Below, piece after piece: positions 25,363 through 35,083 of a DNA stretch of 64,000 nucleotides. Below the pieces are notes generated by a model that did no database searches, had not been told where the DNA came from, and worked only from the letters and a program-made list of their open reading frames with translations. The stretch's first letter is position 1, and each line of letters starts with the position of its first letter. Source of the stretch: Trinickia acidisoli (GTDB taxonomy: Bacteria; Pseudomonadota; Gammaproteobacteria; Burkholderiales; Burkholderiaceae); contig NZ_JAFLRG010000001.1 of the NCBI RefSeq assembly GCF_017315725.1, positions 2,108,001 through 2,172,000 on the forward strand. Reading direction: 5' to 3'. The translations under genes and the position numbers were made by a program.

Positions 25363-26522
25363 GCCGTCAACACCACGCCGGCCGATGCGCTCCAGCGCAC
25401 ATAGATCTCGTCGCCCCATGTCGGCGATTCGATTTCCGTGAGCGCGAGGCTCGACACGTTCGCCACCACCGTCTTACCCGAATCGAGCTTGACGTGGTAG
25501 AGCGAGTAGCCGCCCATATAGGCGATATTCGCCACCGTGCCGCGCCCCCAGTTATAGGCGCCTTCGGGCGGCTTGCGCGTCAGCGCGATTCGCTCGGGGC
25601 GAACCGAAATCGTCACCGGCATGCCGAGCGGGCCCGTGATGCCGTGATTGACGTAGAGACGGCAAGGCAGCTCGGTGGTTTCGACGAACACGTGATCGGG
25701 CTCGTCCTCCACCACGTGCCCATCGAACAGATTCGTCGAGCCGATGAACTCGGCCGAGAAGCGCGAGTTCGGGTATTCGTACACTTCGTGCGGCGTGCCG
25801 AGCTGGACGATCTCGCCTTCGCTCATCACGGCCAGACGATCGGCCATGGTCATCGCTTCTTCCTGATCGTGCGTGACCATGATGCACGTCACGCCGACGC
25901 GATCGAGAATGTTGACGAGCTCGATCTGCGTGCGCTGCCGGATCTGCTTGTCGAGCGCGGACATCGGCTCGTCGAGCAGCAGCAGCTTCGGGCGCTTCAC
26001 GAGCGAGCGCGCCAGCGCGACGCGCTGTTGCTGGCCGCCCGAGAGCTGGTGCGGCTTGCGCTTCGCGAAGCGGCCCATCTGTACGAGCTCGAGCGTATCG
26101 TGCACGCGCGCCTTGAGCTCGGCCTTGGGCACGCCTTCCTGCTTCAGCCCAAACGCAATGTTCGCCTCGACGGTCATGTGCGGAAACAGCGCGTACGACT
26201 GGAACATCATATTGACCGGGCGCCGGTACGGGGGCATCAGCGCAAGATCCTCCCCGTCGATCAGGATCTTGCCCGCGGAAACCGATTCAAGCCCCGCGAG
26301 CATCCGGAGCAGCGTCGACTTGCCGCAACCGGAACTGCCGAGCAGGGCGAACAACTCCCCTTTTGCCACCGACAAACTGACGTTCTTGACCGCTGCCGTT
26401 TCCCCGAACTTCTTGACGACGTCGACGATCTGCACAAAGTTGTCGACCGATGCTTGGTCGGCCGACGTTGAACCTGCGGGGCGCGCGCCGGCTGGCGGCT
26501 GCGAGCTCGACTGATCGCTCAT
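25359..26522 (-). CDS. potG: Putrescine ABC transporter ATPase PotG
   Basis: The 387-residue ATPase has Walker A (GSSGCGKST), a Q-loop (MMFQSYALFPH), the signature LSGGQQQR, Walker B (LLLDEPMSALD) and the His-switch (MVTHDQEEA), followed by a C-terminal TOBE-type regulatory domain. It drives putrescine import by PotH/PotI. The N-terminus carries about 35 extra Ser/Ala/Pro-rich residues before the domain. The start is 26522 and the gene is separated from potF by 92 bases that include a stem-loop. Confidence 0.93.
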   Translation of the reverse strand: MSDQSSSQPPAGARPAGSTSADQASVDNFVQIVDVVKKFGETAAVKNVSLSVAKGELFALLGSSGCGKSTLLRMLAGLESVSAGKILIDGEDLALMPPYRRPVNMMFQSYALFPHMTVEANIAFGLKQEGVPKAELKARVHDTLELVQMGRFAKRKPHQLSGGQQQRVALARSLVKRPKLLLLDEPMSALDKQIRQRTQIELVNILDRVGVTCIMVTHDQEEAMTMADRLAVMSEGEIVQLGTPHEVYEYPNSRFSAEFIGSTNLFDGHVVEDEPDHVFVETTELPCRLYVNHGITGPLGMPVTISVRPERIALTRKPPEGAYNWGRGTVANIAYMGGYSLYHVKLDSGKTVVANVSSLALTEIESPTWGDEIYVRWSASAGVVLTA

Positions 26523-26556
26523 GATTTGCTACTTGACTCCACTCGTTTGACGTACA

Positions 26557-26584
26557 AAGCCCCCGGCGATGGCGCCGGGGGCTT
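26557..26584 (-). terminator. Terminator-like hairpin between potF and potG
   Basis: AAGCCCCCGGCG and CGCCGGGGGCTT form a 12-bp stem with a 4-base loop, followed leftward by TTTGTACG. It probably lowers expression of potGHI relative to the binding protein, a common arrangement in ABC importers. Confidence 0.6.
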
Positions 26585-26614
26585 CATGACTGCATGCCGC
26601 CAGGGGCAATGGGA

Positions 26615-27712
26615 TTACCGTCCCGTCTTGAACTCGGTCCAGAGCCGCGTTTGCAAGCGCTGAATTTCAGGCGGCAGCGGCTTCAAGAGGAACAGTGTCT
26701 TGACGACGTTCTCCGGCGGATAGACGGCCGGATCGTTCGCGATCTTGGGATCGACGAACTTCTTCGCCGCGGCGTTGGCCGTCGGATAGTAGACGGCATC
26801 GGTGATCGCGGCGTTGACCTGCGGTGTTTCGATGTAGTTGATCCACTGGAGCGCGGCGCTCGCGTGCGGAGCGTCCTTCGGAATCGCCATCACGTCGAAC
26901 CATACGGGCGCGCCGCCCTTCGGAATGTAGTACTCGATCTTGAAAGGCTTCTTCGCTTCTTGCGCGCGATGCTTGGCGATCACGACGTCGCCCGACCAGC
27001 CGTAGGCGAAGCAGATGTCGCCGCCGACCATGTCGTTGATGTAGCCGGACGAATTGAACTGCGTGATGTACGGGCGGATCTTCTTCATCATCGCGAGCGC
27101 GGCCTGGTAATCGGCCGGGTTCGTGCTCATCGGATCTTTGCCGATGTAGTGAAGCGCCGCGGCGAAGACCTGATCGGGCGCGTCGAGCACCGACACGCCG
27201 CATGCCTTCAACTTCGAAATGTTCTCGGGCTTGAAGAGAATGTCCCAGTTGTCGAGCGGGACGTTCTTGCCGAGGATCTGCTGCACTTTCGTGACGTTGT
27301 AGCCAAGACCCGTCGTGCCCCATGCCCAGGGCACGACGTACTTGTTGCCCGGATCCGCACCGGCGACGAGCGCCATCAGTTGCGGATCGAGGTACTTCAG
27401 GTTCGGAAGCTGCGACTTGTCCAGCGGCGAGAAAATGCCGGCGGCGATCTGCTTGCCCGCGTAATTGCTGGTCGGCACGACGATGTCGTAGCCCGAACTA
27501 CCGGTGAGCAGCTTGGCCTGCAGCGTATCGTCGCTATCGTAATTGTCGTAGCGGACCTTGACGCCCGTCTGCTTTTCGAAGTTCGGAATGGTGTCCTTGG
27601 CGATGTAGTCGGACCAGTTATAGACGTTCAGTTGCGTATCCTTGGCCGACGCCGTCCACGACGCCGCGCACAAAAAGAGTGCGGCAAGCCCGCCCATCAC
27701 CTGTTTCTTCAT
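26615..27712 (-). CDS. potF: Putrescine-binding periplasmic protein PotF
   Basis: The 365-residue protein has a signal peptide (MKKQVMGGLAALFLCAASWTASA) and the PotD/PotF-type binding fold: LNVYNWSDYIAKDTIP at the start, the YDIVVPTSNY strand, and PWAWGTTGLGYN lining the cleft. It binds putrescine in the periplasm and delivers it to PotGHI. It is the first gene of the operon, as usual. Start ATG 27712 is chosen because it gives a proper signal peptide. Its upstream region is shared with the divergent DUF1289 gene. Related polyamine binders such as SpuD/SpuE are possible equivalents. Confidence 0.92.
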   Translation of the reverse strand: MKKQVMGGLAALFLCAASWTASAKDTQLNVYNWSDYIAKDTIPNFEKQTGVKVRYDNYDSDDTLQAKLLTGSSGYDIVVPTSNYAGKQIAAGIFSPLDKSQLPNLKYLDPQLMALVAGADPGNKYVVPWAWGTTGLGYNVTKVQQILGKNVPLDNWDILFKPENISKLKACGVSVLDAPDQVFAAALHYIGKDPMSTNPADYQAALAMMKKIRPYITQFNSSGYINDMVGGDICFAYGWSGDVVIAKHRAQEAKKPFKIEYYIPKGGAPVWFDVMAIPKDAPHASAALQWINYIETPQVNAAITDAVYYPTANAAAKKFVDPKIANDPAVYPPENVVKTLFLLKPLPPEIQRLQTRLWTEFKTGR

Positions 27713-28108
27713 TCCGTTCTCCGATGCGGACCGGTTTGCCCGGCCTCGACCCCGCCATGCCGCGACGCCACGCTCGCGGCTCCTCTGAAAAAATCGAAAG
27801 CTACCATCAAACATTGGCCCGCGGCATAAAAATGCGCGCCGTTCGGACCGGCTGTCGCACAAACGGCACAGCCGAGCCGCCCCCTTCGTTTATGCACTTG
27901 CCGCCGCTGCGTCAATGGCGAATCGGGCGCAATTTTATCGGGTTATAGCCCCTTGTCCACCTGAAAAAAACCTCTTTAGCCTTTCGGATAGCCTACAGAT
28001 GCGCTGTGGTACGCAGCATGAGCCGACCCGCTTCGCGCAAGGGGTTTGGCCAAGCGCGCGCGGCGTCGGCTACCATACGGGCAGCCCCCGTATTCGAGAC
28101 CGCTTTAG
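27713..28108. other. Divergent intergenic region between potF and the DUF1289 gene
   Basis: No gene could be supported in these 396 bases. Both neighbours start here and face outwards. An AT-richer patch at about 27930-28000 is the most promoter-like part, but no exact sigma-70 match was confirmed. Confidence 0.5.
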
Positions 28109-28312
28109 ATGGCTTCCAACCTCCACGCGCTGCCCGACAGCCCCTGCATCGGCGTCTGCTCGACGCTGTTCGACGACGTCTGCAAAGGATGCGGCCGCAC
28201 GGCCATCGAAGTCTCGAATTGGGTCTTCATGAACGACGCCGAGAAACGCATCGTATGGGAGCGCATCGAGCGCGAAGGCACGGCGATGCGGTTCCAGCAC
28301 GACAAACTGTGA
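28109..28312 (+). CDS. DUF1289 cysteine-motif small protein
   Basis: The 67-residue protein has the DUF1289 cysteine pattern: Cys13, Cys17, Cys25 and Cys28 in SPCIGVC-x7-CKGCGR, then IEVSNWVFMNDAEKRIVWERI. The cysteines look suited to binding a metal or a small iron-sulfur cluster. No reaction is known. It starts at ATG 28109 without a clear Shine-Dalgarno sequence and converges with ybiT, with a terminator hairpin between them. Confidence 0.8.
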   Translation: MASNLHALPDSPCIGVCSTLFDDVCKGCGRTAIEVSNWVFMNDAEKRIVWERIEREGTAMRFQHDKL

Positions 28313-28342
28313 GCCGGAGCAAGCGCCGCGCATAAACACGCA

Positions 28343-28369
28343 TAAAAAACGCCGGGCGATGCCGGCGTT
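28343..28369 (-). terminator. Rho-independent terminator after ybiT
   Basis: AACGCCGG and CCGGCGTT form an 8-bp stem with a 6-base loop. Read leftward it is followed by a TTTTTT run, so it ends the ybiT transcript. Confidence 0.7.
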
Positions 28370-28426
28370 CAGATTGCCCTCGGATGGATCGATCGTCGGT
28401 CGACGCCGACAATCGCGTCCGGTGCG

Positions 28427-30019
28427 TCACTGCACGCCCTGGCTCGCGAGGAACTCCTCGTAGTTGCCGCCGAAGTCGTACAGCGTGCCGTCCGTGCGCA
28501 CCTCGATGATCCGGTTCGCCAAGCCGCTCACGAACTCGCGATCGTGCGACACGAAAATGAGCGTGCCTTCGTACTTGTCGAGCGCGATCTGCAGCGACTC
28601 GATCGACTCCATATCCATGTGGTTCGTCGGCTCATCCATCAGCAGCACGTTGTGACGGCCCAGCATGAGCTTGCCCCAGATCATGCGGCCCTTCTCGCCG
28701 CCGGAGAGCACCTTGACCGATTTCTTGATGTCGTCGGCGTTGAAGAGCAACCGCCCCAGCGTGCCGCGCACCATCTGATCGTCGTCGCCTTCCTTGCGAT
28801 AAGTGTCGATCCAGTCGGTCAGCGTGGCGTCGTTGGGGAACTCTTCGTATGTGTCCTGGGGCATGTAGCCAACGTTCGCGTTCTCGGCCCACTTGATCGA
28901 GCCGCCGTCGAGCATCAGGTTACCCTGCAGCGAGCGCAGCAGCGTCGTCTTGCCCGCGCCATTCTCACCGATGATCGCGATCCGTTCGCCCGGCTGCACG
29001 CTCAGATCGAAGTTCTCGAAAATCGTGCGCTCGTAGCGCTTCGTGATACGTGTGGCCACCACGGCGATGTTGTGCAGCTTCTTTTCGTACTCGAAGCGGA
29101 TGAACGGGTTTTGACGCGAGGACGGCTTGAATTCCTCGATCTTGATCTTGTCGATCTGCTTGAGGCGGCTCGTCGCCTGACGGGCCTTCGACTTGTTCGC
29201 CGAGAAGCGGCGCACGAAGTCCTGCAGATCCGAGATGCGCTCTTTCGCCTTCGCATTGGCCGCGTTCTGGCGCTCGCGCGCCTGCGTCGACGCGAGCATG
29301 TAGTCGTCGTAGTTGCCGGGGTAAATCTTCAGCGTGCCGTAATCCATGTCCGCCATATGCGTGCAGACCTGGTTCAGGAAGTGCCGGTCGTGGGAGATGA
29401 TGATCATCGTCGAGTTGTACTCGTTGAGGACGTTCTCCAGCCAGCGGATCGAGTTGATATCGAGATTGTTCGTCGGCTCGTCGAGCAGCAGCACGTCGGG
29501 GTTCGAGAACAGCGCCTGCGCAAGCAGCACGCGCAGCTTCCAGCCCGGGGCGACGTTACTCATCGGGCCGTTGTGGTCTTCGATGGCGATGCCGATGCCG
29601 AGCAGCAACTCGCCCGCGCGGGCCTCGGCCGTGTATCCGCCGTACTCGGCGAACTTCGCCTCGAGTTCGGCGGCGTGCATGTAGTCGTCGTCGGTCGCAT
29701 CGGCGTTCGCGTAGATCGCGTCGCGCTCGGCCATCGCGGACCACATCTCGGTGTGGCCCATCATGACGACGTCGAGCACGCGCATGTCTTCGTAGGCGAA
29801 TTGGTCCTGACGCAGCTTGCCGAGGCGAACGTTCGGCTCCAGCATGACCGTTCCCGAGCTTTGTTCGAGGTCGCCGCCGAGAATCTTCATGAACGTCGAC
29901 TTGCCGCAGCCGTTCGCGCCGATGAGACCGTAGCGGTTACCCTCGCTGAACTTGACCGAGATATTCTCGAACAAGGGTTTCGGCCCGAATTGCATGGTGA
30001 TGTTGGCGGTAGACAGCAC
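28427..30019 (-). CDS. ybiT: ABC-F family ATPase YbiT
   Basis: The 530-residue protein has two ABC cassettes and no membrane segments, the ABC-F design. Walker A motifs are GANGCGKST and GENGAGKTT; signatures are [15 protein letters not shown] and LSGGEKGR; Walker B motifs are [11 protein letters not shown] and [11 protein letters not shown]. Between them lies the P-site tRNA interaction motif region (about 245-310). ABC-F proteins act on the ribosome to relieve stalling. The N-terminus ([21 protein letters not shown]) and the 530-residue length match YbiT rather than EttA or Uup. The start is GTG 30019 with AAGGGA upstream. Confidence 0.9.
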   Translation of the reverse strand: MLSTANITMQFGPKPLFENISVKFSEGNRYGLIGANGCGKSTFMKILGGDLEQSSGTVMLEPNVRLGKLRQDQFAYEDMRVLDVVMMGHTEMWSAMAERDAIYANADATDDDYMHAAELEAKFAEYGGYTAEARAGELLLGIGIAIEDHNGPMSNVAPGWKLRVLLAQALFSNPDVLLLDEPTNNLDINSIRWLENVLNEYNSTMIIISHDRHFLNQVCTHMADMDYGTLKIYPGNYDDYMLASTQARERQNAANAKAKERISDLQDFVRRFSANKSKARQATSRLKQIDKIKIEEFKPSSRQNPFIRFEYEKKLHNIAVVATRITKRYERTIFENFDLSVQPGERIAIIGENGAGKTTLLRSLQGNLMLDGGSIKWAENANVGYMPQDTYEEFPNDATLTDWIDTYRKEGDDDQMVRGTLGRLLFNADDIKKSVKVLSGGEKGRMIWGKLMLGRHNVLLMDEPTNHMDMESIESLQIALDKYEGTLIFVSHDREFVSGLANRIIEVRTDGTLYDFGGNYEEFLASQGVQ

Positions 30020-30153
30020 AGCGCGTCCCTTCGAATGATGATCGGCGAAAAACCCGATATTCTACCAAGCTTTCACCGACCTCACCCGCCCCCCGCCTCA
30101 AACGAAGGACCTGCCGGGCCCACGCGCGGCAACGGCGCCGCAATCGAGCAGCG

Positions 30154-32478
30154 TCAGTGGGCCGCGTGCGCGCCGGGGGGCGACGCATGCGGCGCAGAGC
30201 GCATTTGTGTGATTAGCGCATCGCACGGGGTCGGCTTTTCATGGCTCGGCGAGATCAAAGGAATCAGGGCCGCGAACGGATTGAGCAACCCGAGGCCCAC
30301 CGCCGCGCCGGCTCGCAACGCGATCGAGGTCTTGTTCACGCCGACGTCCGGATCCTTGAACGTGCCCTTGACGTACAGCGGCGAGCGCAGCGTGAAGATG
30401 CGAAACCCTTTCGTATGCGGATGAATCGTCAAATCCATCGTTTCGTCGCGCAGGTTGATCTTCCCTTCCATGCCGATCAAGGCATCGGCCGTGTCGAGCG
30501 CGAACGTCCGCGTATCGAGCACGCCGTCGGATGCCGTGAAATCGGCCGCCATGCAATTGATCTCGATATCGCGCGTGCCGAATAGCTTTTCGTAGACGAC
30601 GTTCGCGACGTTCAGCCCCGCCGCCTCCATGATGAGCCGGCTCACTTTGCCTTGCGTGATCAGCGCTTTGACCTCGCCGTCGAGCGTAGCGCCTAGCGCT
30701 GCGGGCGAATTGCCCGTCGCGGACAGGCTCGCGTCGCCGTTCACCTCTCCGAGCGCGGATTGCATCGTCTTATGCGTCGGGAACAGTTGCTTGAGCTTCA
30801 GATGGCGCGCCGACAACTTCATGCGCGCGCGTAGCGGTGCCGTCGAGCCGTCGAGATAGAAGTCGGACGACAACGTCCCGCCGGCCACGCCGAAGCGCAG
30901 CGGAACGAAGGTGAGCACACCGTCCTTCAACACCACGTGCGTGTCGAGATCGGTAATGGGCAGCGCCGGGTCCTTGACGATGCGCCGGCTCGCGAACGTG
31001 ACGTCGGCATCGATTGCCTTCCACCGGTCCGTGCTGAACGGCTCGACGGGCAATGCGCGGTCGGCCGGCTGCTTGACGGTTTCTCCTCGGCGAGCCTTGC
31101 TCGCGTTCGAATCGGCGCCGACGATCGGTGCGAGGTCGGAGAACTGCAGCAGATTCGACGACACATGTCCCGTCAACGACGGTCGCGGCTGACGCGATTC
31201 GTACGTCAGCGTGCCTTCCACGTCGCTGCCACCGACACGGCCCGTGAAATTGCGATAGGTGAACACACTTGCTCCTGTACTCAGGCGCCCGACGAGGCGG
31301 CCGTCGGTCGCGTACGGCGGCGTTTGCGGCAGCGTCACGCCAAGAATCGCGTACAGATTCGACAGGCTCTCGCCTTGCAGCCAGAGCCGCAAATCGAGCG
31401 CCGACAAGTGGACGGGGTCGGTCAGCGTGCCGACGAGCGCAAGGCGCGTATTGCCGATCTTCACGTCGGCTTGCATCGGAAACGGACGACTCGCATCGCG
31501 CAGCGCCAGCACGTCCCCGAGCTTGCCCGTGCCCGCGACATCGGTTCCGCGATAGCGGCCCTTGGCGCGCCAGCCGAGCGCGTAGACGAGCGACGAGCGC
31601 TCGTTCGCACCGCCGCCCGACGTAGCGGATGCGCTCGAAGCGCCGGATGCGAGCGATGCCGCGGAGGCACTTTGAGCTTGCGACGATGACGCGCCCGATG
31701 CAGCGCGCGCCCCCGAGGACGGCTGCGGACTCGACGCCGCAGTCTGCGCGGACGCCGCTTGCGCGCCCGACGCCTTCTGCACCTGCACCTGCACCTGCGC
31801 CGCGAGCCGGCGTGCGCCGCGCGCGCCGATCACGCTCGCGGCCGTGCCTCGCGAAGCGGTTTCCTGCTGCTGCATGACTTCGCCGATCGGCAAAGGCCGG
31901 CCGAGCGTATCGACGTCGACGTGCAGATCGACGCGCTCGAGCTCGTCCGACAGTGCGAAGTGCGCTTTCGCGAAACCCAAATCGGCCAGACGCAATGTCC
32001 AGCGCGACGGGCCTTGCGACTTCGGCAATTGAAACGACCAGTTATCGCGCCCGTCCTTGAGCCGCTCGAGGTCGATCGACGGGTTGACGAGATCGATCGA
32101 CGGAATCGAGATGACATGCGCCAACAGCGGCAACACCTCGACGTCGAAGCTGATCGAGTCGAGCCTGGCGAAGATCATCGACGTAGCCCAGGAGGGATTG
32201 CCGATCGTAATGTCGTAAGCCGAAAATCGCGGCCACGGCACCCATGCTCGCCAGCCGTGCTCACCCGCGGGGTGCTGCCAGCCGACGCGCAAATCGCCGT
32301 TGATCGCGAACGGCCGCCCGATCGCTTGCGAAACTTTGTCGTCGACCCAAGGCCGTGCGCGACTCCAATCGAAGGTCGCCACGAATAGCGCCAGCGCCGC
32401 GCAAAGCACGAACAGGACGATGACGATCCAGGCAAGGATTTTGCCGGCGGTGCGGGCTACGGTTGCGGGGTGCGGCAT
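30154..32478 (-). CDS. AsmA family protein
   Basis: The 774-residue protein has one N-terminal transmembrane helix (ILAWIVIVLFVLCAALALFVATF) and a long periplasmic beta-rich region, the layout of AsmA-like proteins. These span the envelope and are implicated in phospholipid transport to the outer membrane or in envelope stability. The motifs NGDLRVGW and the C-terminal LSATGNSPAALGATLDG are typical. A Ser/Ala/Gln-rich low-complexity segment of about 75 residues (about 230-305) interrupts the domain. ATG 32478 is used. The upstream fetA-like gene is divergent. Confidence 0.85.
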   Translation of the reverse strand: MPHPATVARTAGKILAWIVIVLFVLCAALALFVATFDWSRARPWVDDKVSQAIGRPFAINGDLRVGWQHPAGEHGWRAWVPWPRFSAYDITIGNPSWATSMIFARLDSISFDVEVLPLLAHVISIPSIDLVNPSIDLERLKDGRDNWSFQLPKSQGPSRWTLRLADLGFAKAHFALSDELERVDLHVDVDTLGRPLPIGEVMQQQETASRGTAASVIGARGARRLAAQVQVQVQKASGAQAASAQTAASSPQPSSGARAASGASSSQAQSASAASLASGASSASATSGGGANERSSLVYALGWRAKGRYRGTDVAGTGKLGDVLALRDASRPFPMQADVKIGNTRLALVGTLTDPVHLSALDLRLWLQGESLSNLYAILGVTLPQTPPYATDGRLVGRLSTGASVFTYRNFTGRVGGSDVEGTLTYESRQPRPSLTGHVSSNLLQFSDLAPIVGADSNASKARRGETVKQPADRALPVEPFSTDRWKAIDADVTFASRRIVKDPALPITDLDTHVVLKDGVLTFVPLRFGVAGGTLSSDFYLDGSTAPLRARMKLSARHLKLKQLFPTHKTMQSALGEVNGDASLSATGNSPAALGATLDGEVKALITQGKVSRLIMEAAGLNVANVVYEKLFGTRDIEINCMAADFTASDGVLDTRTFALDTADALIGMEGKINLRDETMDLTIHPHTKGFRIFTLRSPLYVKGTFKDPDVGVNKTSIALRAGAAVGLGLLNPFAALIPLISPSHEKPTPCDALITQMRSAPHASPPGAHAAH

Positions 32479-32712
32479 GCATGTGTCTCGATCGTTCGTT
32501 GAGCGGCGCCGTGCGGCGCTGCGGCCTGCGGCGAAGCCAGCCTTCATAGCCCCATGGGCAGCAATCACCATGCCGCGCGCGGCCATGATCGCCTATCATG
32601 TCGAGTCGCATCGCGCCCACGCGCCTTGCCCGCCGGGCGCCCGACTCGCTCCACCACTCTACCGCTTTGCGGCTGTACGGCTTTACCGCCTCATCGACGA
32701 CAGACCTGCCAG

Positions 32713-33405
32713 ATGACCGCCCCTTTCCTGCTCGAAGCTCGCGCGCTCGTCAGACGCGACGCACGTACGGCGGCGACGCTGCTCAGCGCGACCGATTTCG
32801 CGCTCGGCGCCGGCGAGCGCGTCGTGATCGCGGGGCCATCGGGTTCAGGCAAGAGCGTGTTCTTGCGTGCGCTGGCGCTGCTCGATCCGATCGATGACGG
32901 GCATATTCTCTGGCATGGGCACGGCATCGACCGGCACGCTATCCCACGTTATCGGCGCAGCGTGGCGTACGTGCGCCAGCGCCCGGCGCTCGTCGAAGGG
33001 ACCGTCGAAGACAACTTGCGCTACCCGTACTCGCTGCACACCTACCGCGACGTGCGCTTCGACCGCGACCGCGCCGCGCGACTCGCCCACGCGGCCGGTC
33101 GGGGCGAGGATTTTCTGGACAAACGCGCGAGCGATCTGTCGGGCGGAGAAGCACAAGTGGCCGCGCTCATTCGCGTGTTGCAACTCGCTCCCGAAGTGCT
33201 GCTGCTCGACGAACCCACCGCTTCGCTCGACCCCGAAGCCGCCCGGGCAATCGAAACGCTCGTGGCGGATTGGTTCGAAGCCGATCGGGCGGTGCGCGCG
33301 TCGATTTGGGTGTCGCACGATCCCGCGCAAGCCGAGCGCGTCGGTCAGCGTCGGTTGACGATGCGAGCCGGCTGCCTCGCCGCGCGTCAGGAAATCATCG
33401 AATGA
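32713..33405 (+). CDS. fetA: ABC exporter ATPase, FetA-like
   Basis: The 230-residue ATPase has Walker A (GPSGSGKSV), a Q-loop (YVRQRPALVEGTVEDNL), the signature LSGGEAQV and Walker B (LLLDEPTASLD). It belongs to the FetA (YbbL) group, which with FetB exports iron and helps resist oxidative stress. The ATG at 32713 is followed by TAPFLLEARALVRR. Its stop overlaps the fetB ATG (ATGA at 33402), so the two are coupled. The name depends on the partner permease. Confidence 0.82.
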   Translation: MTAPFLLEARALVRRDARTAATLLSATDFALGAGERVVIAGPSGSGKSVFLRALALLDPIDDGHILWHGHGIDRHAIPRYRRSVAYVRQRPALVEGTVEDNLRYPYSLHTYRDVRFDRDRAARLAHAAGRGEDFLDKRASDLSGGEAQVAALIRVLQLAPEVLLLDEPTASLDPEAARAIETLVADWFEADRAVRASIWVSHDPAQAERVGQRRLTMRAGCLAARQEIIE

Positions 33406-34211
33406 ATGCGCCATTGCACGAACTGAGTCTCGTCGACGTCGCAATCGCGGCGCTGCTCATCATCGTCAACGGCGCCATCTCGATCGTCCTCTCGCTGGGC
33501 CTCGGACGCCAACTCGCGCTCGCCGCCGTGCGCACCGTCGTGCAACTGCTCGCCGTCGGCTACGTGCTTGGCTGGGTGTTCTCCGTCGATCGCTGGTACG
33601 TCGTCCTGCCGCTCATGGCGTTGATGACGGTCATTGCCGGCTTCGCCGGTGCGGCGCGCGGCGCGCATACGTACGCGGGACAGCGCCTCGACAGCCTCGT
33701 GTCGATCTGGATCAGCGCCTGGATCGTCGCGGCCGTGGGGCTGTTCGCCGTCATGCGCATTCACCCTTGGTACGCGCCGCAGTATGCAATTCCGATCCTC
33801 GGCATGATCCTCGGCAATACGCTGACCGGCGTCTCGCTCGCCATCGAGCGCATGACCGAGGAGCTGACCGCTCGGCGCGACCGGGTCGAAATGGCGCTCG
33901 CGCTCGGCGCCACGCGCTGGGAGGCCGCACGCGGTCCCGCCCGCCATGCCGCGCGCGCGGGCATGATCCCGACGCTCAATCAAATGGCCGTTGTCGGCGT
34001 GGTCAGCCTACCGGGCATGATGACGGGGCAAGTGCTCGCAGGCCAGTCGCCGCTGCAGGCCGTGCGCTACCAGATCGTCATCATGTTCCTCATCGCCGCG
34101 TCGTCGGCGCTCGGAACGGTCGGCGCGGTGCTGCTGACGTACCGGCGCCTATTCAGCGCCGATCACATGTTCCTCGCGGCAAAGCTCGTCGAACGCGCCT
34201 CGCCGCGATGA
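33402..34211 (+). CDS. fetB: ABC exporter permease, FetB-like (UPF0014)
   Basis: The 269-residue permease has about seven hydrophobic segments and the UPF0014 signature: PQYAIPILGMILGNTLTGVSLA, then RDRVEMALALGATRWEA, then NQMAVVGVVSLPGMMTGQVL. With FetA it exports ferrous iron across the inner membrane. Start ATG 33402 overlaps the fetA stop by four bases. The next gene is convergent and unrelated. Confidence 0.87.
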   Translation: MNAPLHELSLVDVAIAALLIIVNGAISIVLSLGLGRQLALAAVRTVVQLLAVGYVLGWVFSVDRWYVVLPLMALMTVIAGFAGAARGAHTYAGQRLDSLVSIWISAWIVAAVGLFAVMRIHPWYAPQYAIPILGMILGNTLTGVSLAIERMTEELTARRDRVEMALALGATRWEAARGPARHAARAGMIPTLNQMAVVGVVSLPGMMTGQVLAGQSPLQAVRYQIVIMFLIAASSALGTVGAVLLTYRRLFSADHMFLAAKLVERASPR

Positions 34212-34244
34212 TGGGCACCGGCCGGCTCGATCGGAGCGTGCCCG

Positions 34245-34799
34245 TTAGCGCTGCCCGGAAACCGTCACCTGCGAGCCGTCGCTCAGATTCACGGTCTTTG
34301 CGCTGCCGTTCGTCGGCATCGTGAAGCGCACGACCTGGCTGAGCGTCGCGACGCTCGGGCACTGCAACGATTTGCCGCCCACTTTCACGGTCGTCTTGCC
34401 GCGCGGTGCGCTGGCCTGCACGCTCATCTGCACGGTCGCGGTACCATCTGCCGCCACCGTCGGCGCAAGCCGAATACGCACGACGCGTTGCACGGCACCG
34501 TTCGCATCGAGCGGCAACGATCCGTAGTTCGGGCATCGATCCGGCGCCGTCATGGCGCCGCCGGGCGGCGTCGTCTTCCACGAATAATCGTCGGTTTGCC
34601 CTGAGCGAATCGTGCGCGTGTCCTGCGCGTTGCCGTACGTTTTCGATGCAACCTTGACCGTGTACTTGGTCGGACCGTCGACCGGCGTTTTCGATGTGAC
34701 GGTGATCGGTGGCGCCGCCTGGGCGAGGACGGCAAACCCACCGGCCGCCCACGCGGCAACGGAAACCAAAACGGCTACGGGACTCAGACGAACCCTCAT
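34245..34799 (-). CDS. Secreted or periplasmic protein of unknown function
   Basis: The 184-residue product has a signal peptide (MRVRLSPVAVLVSVAAWAAGGFAVLAQA) and a beta-rich mature domain. Two cysteines (in DRCPNYG and LQCPSVA) could form a disulfide. Repeats such as ITVTSKTPVDG, KYTVKVASKTYG and TVKVGGKS suggest a beta-sandwich. I do not recognise the family. ATG 34799 follows AGGAGGTGAGC. It converges with fetB and is divergent from serB. Confidence 0.7.
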   Translation of the reverse strand: MRVRLSPVAVLVSVAAWAAGGFAVLAQAAPPITVTSKTPVDGPTKYTVKVASKTYGNAQDTRTIRSGQTDDYSWKTTPPGGAMTAPDRCPNYGSLPLDANGAVQRVVRIRLAPTVAADGTATVQMSVQASAPRGKTTVKVGGKSLQCPSVATLSQVVRFTMPTNGSAKTVNLSDGSQVTVSGQR

Positions 34800-35021
34800 G
34801 CTCACCTCCTGGCTAAGCGGGCGCTCCGCTTCGCGGCGCGCGGCCGAATGGTCAAAGACGCGCTGTCAGTCTAATCCCAAGTCGCCTGAAAGACTGCATC
34901 CCCCGCTCGGGGGTTGCCCCGCTTGCGCACGGCGCCGTTATGGGGTTGCGCGCCCATGCCGGACAAGGTGCGATCACGCCGACCGGCAATGACTCGGCGG
35001 CAAGCTTCGCGCTGCGCTCGA

Positions 35022-35038
35022 CCGGCTACAATAGCCGG
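35022..35038. promoter_or_regulatory. Inverted repeat over a candidate serB -10 box
   Basis: CCGGCTA-CAA-TAGCCGG has perfect 7-base arms and contains TACAAT, a good -10 match, 46 bases before serB. It could be a promoter with a hairpin or an operator for an unknown regulator. No matching -35 box was found. Confidence 0.4.
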
Positions 35039-35083
35039 ATTTTCCGCCCGCCGAATCCGGCGGCACTCCTTGGCGCATCGTTC

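Noticed and set aside
28544..30424. Plus-strand open frame of 626 codons opposite ybiT
   Set aside because: Antisense to a well-conserved ABC-F gene, with no recognisable motif.
34890..34915. Small CCCCCG/CGGGGG hairpin upstream of serB
   Set aside because: Only 6 bp with a 2-base loop in a divergent promoter region; too weak to call a terminator or regulator.
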